Shown here in pieces: positions 1 through 5,578 of a stretch of DNA of 5,578 bases; the first letter of the stretch is position 1; each line of letters starts with the position of its first letter. The DNA comes from Cyanobacteria bacterium UBA8803. Its GTDB lineage: Bacteria; Cyanobacteriota; Cyanobacteriia; Cyanobacteriales; Coleofasciculaceae. The notes beneath the pieces were generated by a model. That model saw nothing but the letters and a program-made list of their open reading frames with translations. It was not told the origin of the DNA and made no database searches. The DNA lies in contig DNXU01000009.1 of NCBI GenBank assembly GCA_003505715.1, positions 1 through 5,578 on the forward strand, written 5' to 3'. Position numbers and translations under genes: made by a program.

Positions 1-3
1 ATT

Positions 4-80
4 TTTCACCCATCACCCATCACCCATCACCCATCACCCATCACCCATCACCCATCACCAATTACCCATTACCTATCACC
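4..80. repeat. Heptameric tandem repeat array (STRR-like), 11 units
   Basis: Read on the minus strand, this is eleven consecutive 7-bp units in unbroken register. Seven are perfect GGTGATG (59 down to 11). Three variant units lie next to the protease gene (GGTGATA 80-74, GGTAATG 73-67, GGTAATT 66-60), and one decayed unit (GGTGAAA, 10-4) lies at the window edge. The 7-bp period matches the short tandemly repeated repetitive (STRR) sequences known from cyanobacterial genomes; membership of a named STRR family is inferred, not checked. The array starts inside the last codons of the protease gene and contributes its TGA stop. Perfect units are distal and variant units are gene-proximal, as expected if new copies are added by slippage away from the gene. 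The array may continue beyond base 1. Confidence 0.93.
9..53 (-). other. Putative G-quadruplex motif downstream of the protease stop
   Basis: On the minus strand, which is the coding strand of the protease, the repeat gives seven GGG tracts at exact 7-nt spacing (tracts at 53-51, 46-44, 39-37, 32-30, 25-23, 18-16 and 11-9), each separated by the 4-nt loop TGAT. Four GGG tracts with loops of 1-7 nt satisfy the usual G-quadruplex consensus, so several overlapping quadruplex registers are possible. An eighth tract (67-65) is offset by an 11-nt gap. It would lie in the 3' untranslated region of the protease mRNA, about 22 nt past the stop. A role in mRNA 3'-end stability, transcription termination or replication pausing is inference only. 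Confidence 0.6.
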
Positions 81-1563
81 GCACTGTCAAAAGATAACGA
101 CCGCGACCGCCTTGGTTGTAGGCATTGACAATTATCCTATATACTCCAGTGCGAGGGAGGGTGAGTGTCAGTACAGAATTACTATTGGTCTCGCTGGTAT
201 CATCATTTTCACCCACGATTTGGCCGTAGGAGTCCAGGACGACAAGATAGGTATCAAAATCAGGGCTGGCTAAATTAATAGTTAGTGACTGTCCAGCACG
301 GCCTTCAAAGGTGTGGACTTTGAACAAACTGCCATCTGAAGGGAGTACAGAGGCACCAGGGCCGAGAATGCCTTCTTGCCGTAAAATGATCCGGTCTCGG
401 CTGGCTGAGTCCCCGCCACCAGCAGCCGTTGCTTGAACTCTTAAGTTATAAGGCCCTGCTTGTCCAGCCTGATAGGAGTTGGCAATTAACAGATAAGTAC
501 CATCAGCAGGTAGAGTTATGGCAATTCTGGCATTCATGCCGCCACCACTGTCATCGTCTTGGGCTAAATCATTACCATTAGGATCGAGCAGAATCAAATA
601 AGAGTCGATGTCCCGACTGGTCATGTCAATTTGCAGGCGCTGGCCCGCTCTGCCTTGAAAGGCGTAGAGGTCAAAGAAGCTGTTATCAACGGGCAAAACA
701 TTGCTGCCTCTACCTAACCTGCCAGCGATCGCTGAATTATTTAGTGCTAAGGGTAGTGGTTGGCGATTACTAGGAAGTGGACTTTGCTGTTGGGCAGTTC
801 GGGGAGCGCGTCCGGCTTGCACGGCGGCGAGAAATGGCTTGACTCGGTCGATAGCGATCGCAAAACCAATCCCGATATTACCCCCGTTGGGACCGCTAAA
901 GATAGCACTATTGACGCCAATTAATTCTCCCTGAGAGTTGAGTAGCGGTCCGCCAGAGTTCCCAGGATTAATGGCCGCATCCGTTTGAATTAAGCCGCGC
1001 TGTTGGTCGATGCGGCTGACAATACCGACCGTAAAGGTGCCCTGAAATCGACCGAAGGGATTGCCAATGGCAAAGGCTCGCTGGCCTACTTGTACGGGAG
1101 TTGGGGCGAGGGTAATTGCAGGGAGGTTGTTGGTTTGAGTGCGAATTTGTAAAACCGCTAAGTCTAGGCCATTATCCCCAAAGGCCAGAACATCAGCCAT
1201 CAAGCGTCGGCCATCGGATAGAGTGACAGCCACCGTCCTAAAACCAGCAACAACGTGGGCATTGGTCAACACTAAACCCTCTGGGCTGATAATACTGCCA
1301 CTGCCCGTGTTATCTCCAGCCTCAATTGAGACCACGGCAGGACTAGCTCGTTGGTAAACTCTAATATTGATTTGTTCGTCAATATCTTGAGCCAAGGCGG
1401 TGTTGGGGGCAAACGAGAAATTGAGCAAGTCAATAGGAGCGATCGCGTTGAGGGTCGTAGCACCAATAGCAGCAACGGTGGCAATTATTCCCGATTTGGC
1501 CATACGCCTTTGTTTGGTACTCATAATTTGATATGTGTGAACCTCATCGGATTTTTCTAACAT
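76..1563 (-). CDS. Exported trypsin-like serine protease with two C-terminal PPC domains
   Basis: This encodes a 495-residue secreted serine endopeptidase of the HtrA/Deg-type trypsin fold (family S1C-like). Numbering is from the ATG at 1563. A Sec-type signal follows a basic stretch (KQRRMAK, about 16-22): a hydrophobic segment at about 24-50, then a likely cleavage after ALA (about 56-58). The protease domain spans about 70-246, with the triad His103 (TNAHVV), Asp134 (LDLAVL) and Ser203 (GNSGGP). All three are intact, so it should be active in the periplasm, thylakoid lumen or outside the cell. The usual PDZ domain is absent. A Gln/Pro-rich linker (about 249-285) leads to two homologous PPC beta-sandwich domains (about 292-378 and 408-495), each with an F-x-G-R-A-G-Q motif and acidic loops. 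Such domains are often trimmed after secretion or aid export or adhesion. Start choice: AGG lies 6 nt before this ATG. A TTG at 1587 (503 aa) and ATGs at 1524 and 1503 are alternatives; the 1524 start gives a more ordinary signal-peptide length. The stop codon lies in the 7-mer array. It is transcribed divergently from the kinase genes. Confidence 0.9.
   Translation of the reverse strand: MLEKSDEVHTYQIMSTKQRRMAKSGIIATVAAIGATTLNAIAPIDLLNFSFAPNTALAQDIDEQINIRVYQRASPAVVSIEAGDNTGSGSIISPEGLVLTNAHVVAGFRTVAVTLSDGRRLMADVLAFGDNGLDLAVLQIRTQTNNLPAITLAPTPVQVGQRAFAIGNPFGRFQGTFTVGIVSRIDQQRGLIQTDAAINPGNSGGPLLNSQGELIGVNSAIFSGPNGGNIGIGFAIAIDRVKPFLAAVQAGRAPRTAQQQSPLPSNRQPLPLALNNSAIAGRLGRGSNVLPVDNSFFDLYAFQGRAGQRLQIDMTSRDIDSYLILLDPNGNDLAQDDDSGGGMNARIAITLPADGTYLLIANSYQAGQAGPYNLRVQATAAGGGDSASRDRIILRQEGILGPGASVLPSDGSLFKVHTFEGRAGQSLTINLASPDFDTYLVVLDSYGQIVGENDDTSETNSNSVLTLTLPRTGVYRIIVNAYNQGGRGRYLLTVR
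725..732. repeat. HIP1 octamer GCGATCGC (first of seven in the window)
   Basis: The palindrome GCGATCGC (highly iterated palindrome 1) occurs at 725-732, 854-861, 1439-1446, 1852-1859, 2954-2961, 4817-4824 and 5129-5136. All seven lie inside the three coding regions. A random 8-mer is expected roughly once per 65 kb, so about one per 800 bp is strong over-representation and a known signature of many cyanobacterial genomes. The sites are read through as ordinary codons. They serve here as a taxonomic marker; no gene-specific role is claimed. Confidence 0.95.
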
Positions 1564-1569
1564 AGTTAA

Positions 1570-1572
1570 CCT
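1570..1572 (-). promoter_or_regulatory. Short ribosome binding site deciding the protease start
   Basis: On the minus strand, TATAGG precedes TTAACT and then ATG at 1563-1561, so an AGG core lies 6 nt from the start codon. The next in-frame ATG (1524) has a GAGGT only 16 nt upstream, which is too far for normal pairing, and the upstream TTG (1587) lacks a good site. This favours the 1563 start, but many cyanobacterial genes lack a strong Shine-Dalgarno sequence, so the call is moderate. Confidence 0.4.
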
Positions 1573-1636
1573 ATAAGGGAAGTGCAATTGGCGAGTTTAC
1601 TATGCGATTTCCCTGGCTTTTGATCTGAAAATATGT

Positions 1637-1674
1637 ACAAGGAGAGGGGAGAGAAACTTTCAACCCTTCCTTGT
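1637..1674. other. Imperfect inverted repeat in the divergent intergenic region
   Basis: ACAAGGA (1637-1643) is an exact inverted copy of TCCTTGT (1668-1674). The stem extends inward as AGGG (1645-1648) with CCCT (1664-1667), leaving G1644 as a single bulge and a loop of about 15 nt. There is no following T-run on either strand, so it does not look like an intrinsic terminator. It could be an operator for a dimeric regulator shared by the divergent genes or a leader structure, or it may be chance in a biased purine/pyrimidine tract. Confidence 0.35.
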
Positions 1675-1803
1675 GCGCAAAAGATCGCGATACCTAATCA
1701 CAAGACTTAACAAACCTCTAACTGGTTTCACTCCCACCAACATTTCGCCATTAGAAAATCCTAATCTAAATATCTCCCTCTCCCTAATTTTCATATTAGA
1801 CCC

Positions 1804-4443
1804 GTGAATCGGCAAACCAAACAACTACAAGCTCAGATCGCACAACTCCAAGCGATCGCGGATAACGCTACAGATTTTATCGTGCGCTTCGATCGTCAAC
1901 TGCGCCACCTATTTGTCAATCGTGCCTTAACGGTTGCAGCTGGAATTCCTCTAGACTATTACCTGGGCAAGACCAATGAAGAACTGGGGATGCCGCTGGA
2001 ACTCTGCCACTATTGGAACTGCCACTTGCAAGATGTCTTCGAGACAGCTCAGCCTAAAACGATTGAGTTTGAGTTTGAGACGGTTAATGGACGGCATTGG
2101 TTTCAATCAAAGATTGTCCCAGAAATAAACTTGGCTGGTGATGTAGAAACCCTTTTAGCAATTACCCGCGACATCGCCGAGCAAAAACAAGCGGCTACAG
2201 AATTAGCGCAACTAGCGATCCGCGAGCGAGCGGCTTGCCTTGAAGCGCAGGCTGCACGACAAAGCATGGTGAATATTTTAGAACGGATGAATGATGGCTT
2301 TGTTGCCCTAGATTCTGAGTGGCGGTATACCTACGTGAACAAGAAGGCAGGACAGCTTCTTAACCGAGAGCCTGAAGAGCTGATCGGCAAGAATATCTGG
2401 GCAGAATTTCCGGAAGGTGTTGGACAAAAGTTCTATCATGCGTACCACCAAGCCATGAAGGAACAAGCTTTCATTCAACTAGAAGAATATTACCTGCCGT
2501 GGGAGTGCTGGTTTGAAAACCGCATTTATCCAACTGAAGAAGGCTTAGCAATTTTTTTCCAAGACATTACAGAACGCAAGCGGACAGAAGCTGCCTTGCA
2601 AGCGAGTCAAGAGCGTTATGACCTAGCAGTTCGTGGATCTGGAGATGGTTTGTGGGATTGGCACATTCTCACTAATGAAACCTACCTCTCGCCCAGCTGG
2701 AAGCAAATACTGGGCTATGAAGATGGGGAATTAGAAACTGACTCCCAAGTCTTTTTATCACGGTTACATCCCGACGATTATGAATGGGTTCAGAAGGCCA
2801 TAGCCGACCATTTACAGCAACGCACTCCTTTTAATATAGAATTTCGTCTCCGTAACAGTACAGGTGGATATACCTGGGTTAATAGTCGAGGTCAAGCGAT
2901 CTGGGATGAAGCAGGTAATCCCACTCGCATGGCTGGGTCAATTACAGATATTAGCGATCGCAAAGCCACAGAAGCAGCACTGCAACAGAGCGAACAGCAG
3001 TTTCGCCTGTTAGCTGAAACTATTGATGAAGTTTTCTTTATCTACCCCATCGACTATAGCCAGTTACTTTACGTCAGTCCCGCCTACGAACAGATTTGGG
3101 GACGCAGTTGCTCTACGCTTTACGAAGATCCTAATTCCTGGTTAGAGACAGTACATCTAGATGATCGAGAACTCGTGCATGAGGCTCTCCAGCAGCAGCA
3201 TCAAGGTGAGGGATTTAATCAGGAGTATCGCATTATTCGATCTGATGGGGCGATCCGCTGGATTTTTGCTCGTACTTTTATCCTCTTCAATTCAGAAGGA
3301 CAAGCAGATCGACTAGTAGGTGTGGCCAAAGACATCACGGAAGGCAAGCAAGCCGAACTGGCTTTGCAGCAGTTGAATCAGGAACTCGAATACCGAGTTC
3401 AAGAGCGAACTGGGGAGTTAGAAAGAAGTCAGCGGTTTATTCAACATATGGCCGATGCCTCTCCCAATATTTTGTATATCTATGACTTGATCGAAAATCG
3501 CAATATATACACCAATCGCAATATCGCCACCATTTTAGGCTACACGCCCGCAGAAATTCAGGCTATGGGTGCGATGCTTTTGCCCATGTTGATGCACCCC
3601 GATGACCTTCCCAAACATTTGGATGGTTTACACCGCATCCATACAGTTGCCGACGGTGATATTTTAGAACTCGAGTATCGCCTGAGACATGCCAACGGCG
3701 AATGGCGCTGGATTTACAGCCGCTACACAATATTTACGCGAACTCCCGATGGTGCAGTTCAGCAGATTATTGGCACTGCCCAAGATATTAGTGATCGCAA
3801 ACGTACAGAGGAGCAATTGAAAACCTCCCTGGCGGAAAAAGAGGTACTGCTCAGAGAAATTCACCACCGAGTTAAGAATAACTTGAATGTGATCCACAGC
3901 CTTCTGAACATGCAGGCAAGAACGATCCCAGATGAGGCTTTAAAAAACGTCTTGTTTGACAGTCAGAGACGCCTGCAAACCATGGCATTAATTCACGAGC
4001 AGCTCTATCAATCCAAAAGCCTTGCTAAAATTGACTTTGCAGAATACCTGCACCGCCTAGTTCGTAATTTATTTGCTGCTGCCAATCTCAATCACCAGGC
4101 GATCCAGGTAGAGATTAAGGCCGAACCCTTAGCCTTAAACCTAGAAGCAGCTATTCCTATCGCCTTAATCATTAATGAGTTATTGACAAATTCATTTAAA
4201 CATGCATTTCCTGCTGGTCATTCCGGTATCATCAGTGTAAAATTTGATCGAGATGACGATAAAACGCTGCATTTAAGTATTAGCGATAACGGGGTTGGCC
4301 TACCGCCTAACCTGGATTTGCACAAAACCTCATCCTTAGGGATGAGACTCGTCCACATTTTAGTTCAACAGTTAAGGGCAACACTGACAGTTACTAATAA
4401 TAACGGCACCAGTTTTCACCTCACATTTAGCCAAACTCATTAA
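1804..4443 (+). CDS. Soluble sensor histidine kinase, five PAS domains with HisKA_2 and HATPase
   Basis: This 879-residue sensor kinase has no signal peptide or membrane segment, so it senses in the cytoplasm. Five PAS/PAC units follow in order: about 13-128, 151-258, 267-388, 396-514 and 541-668. Four end in a D-I-[ST] linker motif (DITERK 254, DISDRK 382, DITEGK 510, DISDRK 661) and the first in the variant RDIAEQK. Coiled-coil linkers lie at about 126-155 and 515-545. No LOV cysteine motif (GRNCRFLQ-like) or phytochrome GAF domain is visible, so the ligand is unknown. The catalytic core is HisKA_2: EIHHRVKNNL gives phosphoacceptor His688, the residue before Arg689. The ATPase has an N-box NELLTNSFKH (791-800), a G1 box DNGVGLP (828-834) and a G2-like SLGMRLV (844-850). 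The start is GTG: an in-frame stop lies at 1762, there is no ATG before residue 63, and PAS1 begins close to the GTG. The REC-kinase gene follows after 25 bp and is the obvious phosphotransfer partner. No gene name is assigned because this family is highly paralogous. Confidence 0.92.
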   Translation: MNRQTKQLQAQIAQLQAIADNATDFIVRFDRQLRHLFVNRALTVAAGIPLDYYLGKTNEELGMPLELCHYWNCHLQDVFETAQPKTIEFEFETVNGRHWFQSKIVPEINLAGDVETLLAITRDIAEQKQAATELAQLAIRERAACLEAQAARQSMVNILERMNDGFVALDSEWRYTYVNKKAGQLLNREPEELIGKNIWAEFPEGVGQKFYHAYHQAMKEQAFIQLEEYYLPWECWFENRIYPTEEGLAIFFQDITERKRTEAALQASQERYDLAVRGSGDGLWDWHILTNETYLSPSWKQILGYEDGELETDSQVFLSRLHPDDYEWVQKAIADHLQQRTPFNIEFRLRNSTGGYTWVNSRGQAIWDEAGNPTRMAGSITDISDRKATEAALQQSEQQFRLLAETIDEVFFIYPIDYSQLLYVSPAYEQIWGRSCSTLYEDPNSWLETVHLDDRELVHEALQQQHQGEGFNQEYRIIRSDGAIRWIFARTFILFNSEGQADRLVGVAKDITEGKQAELALQQLNQELEYRVQERTGELERSQRFIQHMADASPNILYIYDLIENRNIYTNRNIATILGYTPAEIQAMGAMLLPMLMHPDDLPKHLDGLHRIHTVADGDILELEYRLRHANGEWRWIYSRYTIFTRTPDGAVQQIIGTAQDISDRKRTEEQLKTSLAEKEVLLREIHHRVKNNLNVIHSLLNMQARTIPDEALKNVLFDSQRRLQTMALIHEQLYQSKSLAKIDFAEYLHRLVRNLFAAANLNHQAIQVEIKAEPLALNLEAAIPIALIINELLTNSFKHAFPAGHSGIISVKFDRDDDKTLHLSISDNGVGLPPNLDLHKTSSLGMRLVHILVQQLRATLTVTNNNGTSFHLTFSQTH

Positions 4444-4468
4444 GGTAGGATGCAATATTATCTAACCA

Positions 4469-5563
4469 ATGACTCAACTCAAGAAGATCCTAATTGTCGA
4501 GGACGAACTCATTCCAGCCTATGACCTATCCGATAACCTGGAAAATCTAGGCTATAGCGTAACTGGAATTGTGGACACGGGGGAAGCCGCACTCGCGCAA
4601 GTTAGCAAAAGCCCACCGGATCTGATTCTCATGGATATTAAACTGAGAGGGCAGATAAACGGTATAGAGGCAGCCGCTAAAATCAGAGACTATGATATTC
4701 CTGTTATTTACTTAACTGCCTTCAGCGATAATGTCACCTTAAAGCAAGCTACTCTTACTACCCCCTACGGTTACCTAACCAAACCAGCAAAACTCGAAGA
4801 TATTCGCACGACTATTGCGATCGCTTTGAGTAAGCATGAAGAGGATGCCAAATTTAAAGCCATTCTGAACGAGGAAAAAAAACTCAACGAACTGAAATCT
4901 CACTTCTTGGCTACAGTAGCTCACGACCTGCGCACGCCGTTAACTAGTATTTTAATCTCCTTAGATTTACTACAGCGCTACGACGAAAAACTCACGGAGG
5001 CGAAAAAGTCAAAACATTTTGAGCTGATTCAAACAACCATTAGAAGCATGGCTGAGCAACTAGAGGAGCTGTTATGGGTAAATCAAGTAGAGTTAGGTAA
5101 GCTTTCCTGTCATCTGGAAACCTTGGATGCGATCGCCTTTTGTCAGGAATTACTCGAAAGCTTCCAAACCACTGCTGACCGCAATTGCGAACTTTGTTTT
5201 AATAGTCAGGGAGATTGCACCAAAATCAACCTCGATAAAGCTTTATTGCGGCATATCCTTAATAATTTGCTCTCCAATGCGATCAAATATTCTCCTGACG
5301 GTGGCACCATCAGCCTCAACCTGATCTGCGAACCGCATCAGGTCACCTTCCGCACTCAAGACCAAGGGATTGGAATGCCTCCCGAATATCTGGCAAAACT
5401 ATTTCAGCCTTTTGAACGAGCTACTAATGTGGGCAACATCAAAGGTACTGGGATCGGATTATATATCGTTAAGCAAGCTGTAGAGCAGCTCAAGGGTAAT
5501 ATCAGCGTTGAAAGTCAAGTTGGTGTTGGTACGACTTTTACCGTAACTTTAGGTAATTGTTAA
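4469..5563 (+). CDS. Receiver domain fused to HisKA/HATPase histidine kinase (hybrid)
   Basis: This 364-residue cytoplasmic protein has a receiver domain followed directly by a kinase. The REC domain (about 5-122) has acidic residues Glu11, Asp12 and Glu13, phosphoacceptor Asp56 (LILMDIK), Thr83 (YLTAF) and Lys105 (LTKPA), so it looks phosphorylatable. Its wording (MDIKLRG, GIEAA, PYGYLTKP) resembles receivers that, to my knowledge, accompany PAS-HisKA_2 kinases. A helical linker (about 121-145) leads to a HisKA dimerisation domain with His152 (AHDLRTPL). The HATPase domain (about 250-362) has the N-box NNLLSNAIKYS (265-275), G1 DQGIGMP (298-304), F-box LFQPFERA and G2 GTGIGL (326-331). All catalytic motifs are intact. 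No PAS, membrane or DNA-binding segment exists, so its input is probably phosphorylation of its own REC by the upstream kinase, and its target is unknown. The 25-bp gap to the upstream gene suggests one operon. An AGG at 4447-4449 is too far from the ATG to be a normal ribosome site. The last residues, Gly-Asn-Cys, lie in repeat-like DNA. Confidence 0.93.
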   Translation: MTQLKKILIVEDELIPAYDLSDNLENLGYSVTGIVDTGEAALAQVSKSPPDLILMDIKLRGQINGIEAAAKIRDYDIPVIYLTAFSDNVTLKQATLTTPYGYLTKPAKLEDIRTTIAIALSKHEEDAKFKAILNEEKKLNELKSHFLATVAHDLRTPLTSILISLDLLQRYDEKLTEAKKSKHFELIQTTIRSMAEQLEELLWVNQVELGKLSCHLETLDAIAFCQELLESFQTTADRNCELCFNSQGDCTKINLDKALLRHILNNLLSNAIKYSPDGGTISLNLICEPHQVTFRTQDQGIGMPPEYLAKLFQPFERATNVGNIKGTGIGLYIVKQAVEQLKGNISVESQVGVGTTFTVTLGNC

Positions 5564-5578
5564 TGGTTGTTGGTTGTT
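5552..5578 (+). repeat. Second heptameric repeat (GGTTGTT) starting at the stop codon, cut by window end
   Basis: Two perfect GGTTGTT units (5565-5571 and 5572-5578) run to the end of the window. They are preceded by GGTAATT (5552-5558), identical to one variant unit of the first array, and a 6-nt remnant GTTAAT (5559-5564). The TAA stop of the REC-kinase gene lies in that remnant. The unit length and the GGT-first pattern on the coding strand match the array behind the protease. Only two perfect copies are visible, so array status depends on sequence beyond the window. Confidence 0.55.

Larger units (their letters stand above)
1564..1803. promoter_or_regulatory. Divergent intergenic region between protease and sensor kinase
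   Basis: These 240 bp separate two divergently transcribed genes, so they must hold a promoter for each. I found no convincing -35/-10 pair at 16-18 bp spacing on either strand; AT-rich stretches such as 1761-1773 on the plus strand and 1597-1606 on the minus strand are only weak candidates. The plus-strand gene has no purine-rich ribosome site before its GTG start. Instead the leader has a pyrimidine tract (1774-1785). A purine-rich tract (1641-1653) and an imperfect hairpin (1637-1674) lie in the middle. No open reading frame of note was seen here. Confidence 0.6.

Noticed and set aside
4..80. CRISPR array
   Set aside because: The units are 7 bp and contiguous with no spacers, so this is a simple tandem repeat.
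701..934. Plus-strand open frame of 77 codons (and others at 1139-1357 and 1351-1560)
   Set aside because: These lie wholly inside the protease gene on the opposite strand, show no domain or signal, and the protease frame has clear catalytic motifs.
1480..1524. Twin-arginine (Tat) export signal in the protease
   Set aside because: An RR pair occurs (QRRMAK), but the expected hydrophobic Phe-Leu positions after RR are Ala-Lys, so a Sec signal is the simpler reading.
1637..1674. Intrinsic transcription terminator
   Set aside because: The stem is imperfect, the loop is long, no T-run follows on either strand, and it lies between divergent gene starts rather than after a gene.
3664..3897. Minus-strand open frame inside the PAS kinase
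   Set aside because: It is antisense to PAS5 and the HisKA_2 motif of a well-supported gene and has no recognisable content.
4444..4468. Promoter or terminator between the two kinase genes
   Set aside because: The gap is 25 bp with no hairpin and no -35/-10 elements; co-transcription is the simpler explanation.
5186..5218. Cys-x2-Cys-x6-Cys cluster (Cys240, 243, 250) in the REC-kinase as a metal or redox site
   Set aside because: It sits in the first strands of the HATPase domain, where cyanobacterial kinases commonly have similar wording (G-D-C before the conserved L-D-K-A-L-L-R-H); no further ligand pattern supports metal binding.
5127..5324. Plus-strand open frame inside the REC-kinase gene
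   Set aside because: It is a shifted frame over the HisKA-HATPase region; the real frame carries the N-box and is continuous.

Overview
The window looks like the chromosome of a cyanobacterium. Seven copies of the octamer GCGATCGC (HIP1) fall in 5.6 kb, and GC content looks moderate. Heptameric tandem repeats of the STRR kind known from cyanobacteria lie against gene ends, and the multi-PAS kinase and REC-kinase architectures are typical of that phylum. I cannot name a genus from the sequence alone.

Layout: (1) Bases 4-80 hold a tandem array of an NNNNNNN-type 7-mer, read as GGTGATG on the minus strand. It starts exactly at the stop codon of the first gene and has the form of a G-quadruplex on that gene's coding strand. 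(2) A minus-strand gene (76-1563) encodes an exported trypsin-like serine protease of the HtrA/Deg peptidase fold. It has no PDZ domain and carries two C-terminal pre-peptidase (PPC) domains instead. (3) A 240-bp divergent intergenic region follows (1564-1803). (4) A plus-strand gene (1804-4443) encodes a soluble sensor kinase with five PAS domains and a HisKA_2 plus HATPase core. (5) After 25 bp comes a plus-strand gene (4469-5563) encoding an N-terminal receiver domain fused to a conventional HisKA plus HATPase kinase. (6) A second 7-mer repeat, GGTTGTT, begins at the stop codon of that gene and runs off the window.

The two plus-strand genes are probably co-transcribed and probably form a relay: the PAS kinase autophosphorylates on His688 and passes phosphate to Asp56 of the receiver, which in turn would control the fused second kinase (His152). 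No DNA-binding or other output domain is encoded here, so the final target of the relay lies elsewhere. The protease is divergently transcribed, and a functional link to the relay is only a possibility.

No insertion sequence, CRISPR array, tRNA or rRNA was seen. The most unusual material is at the two gene ends, where heptameric repeats supply the stop codon and, in one case, apparently the last residues.
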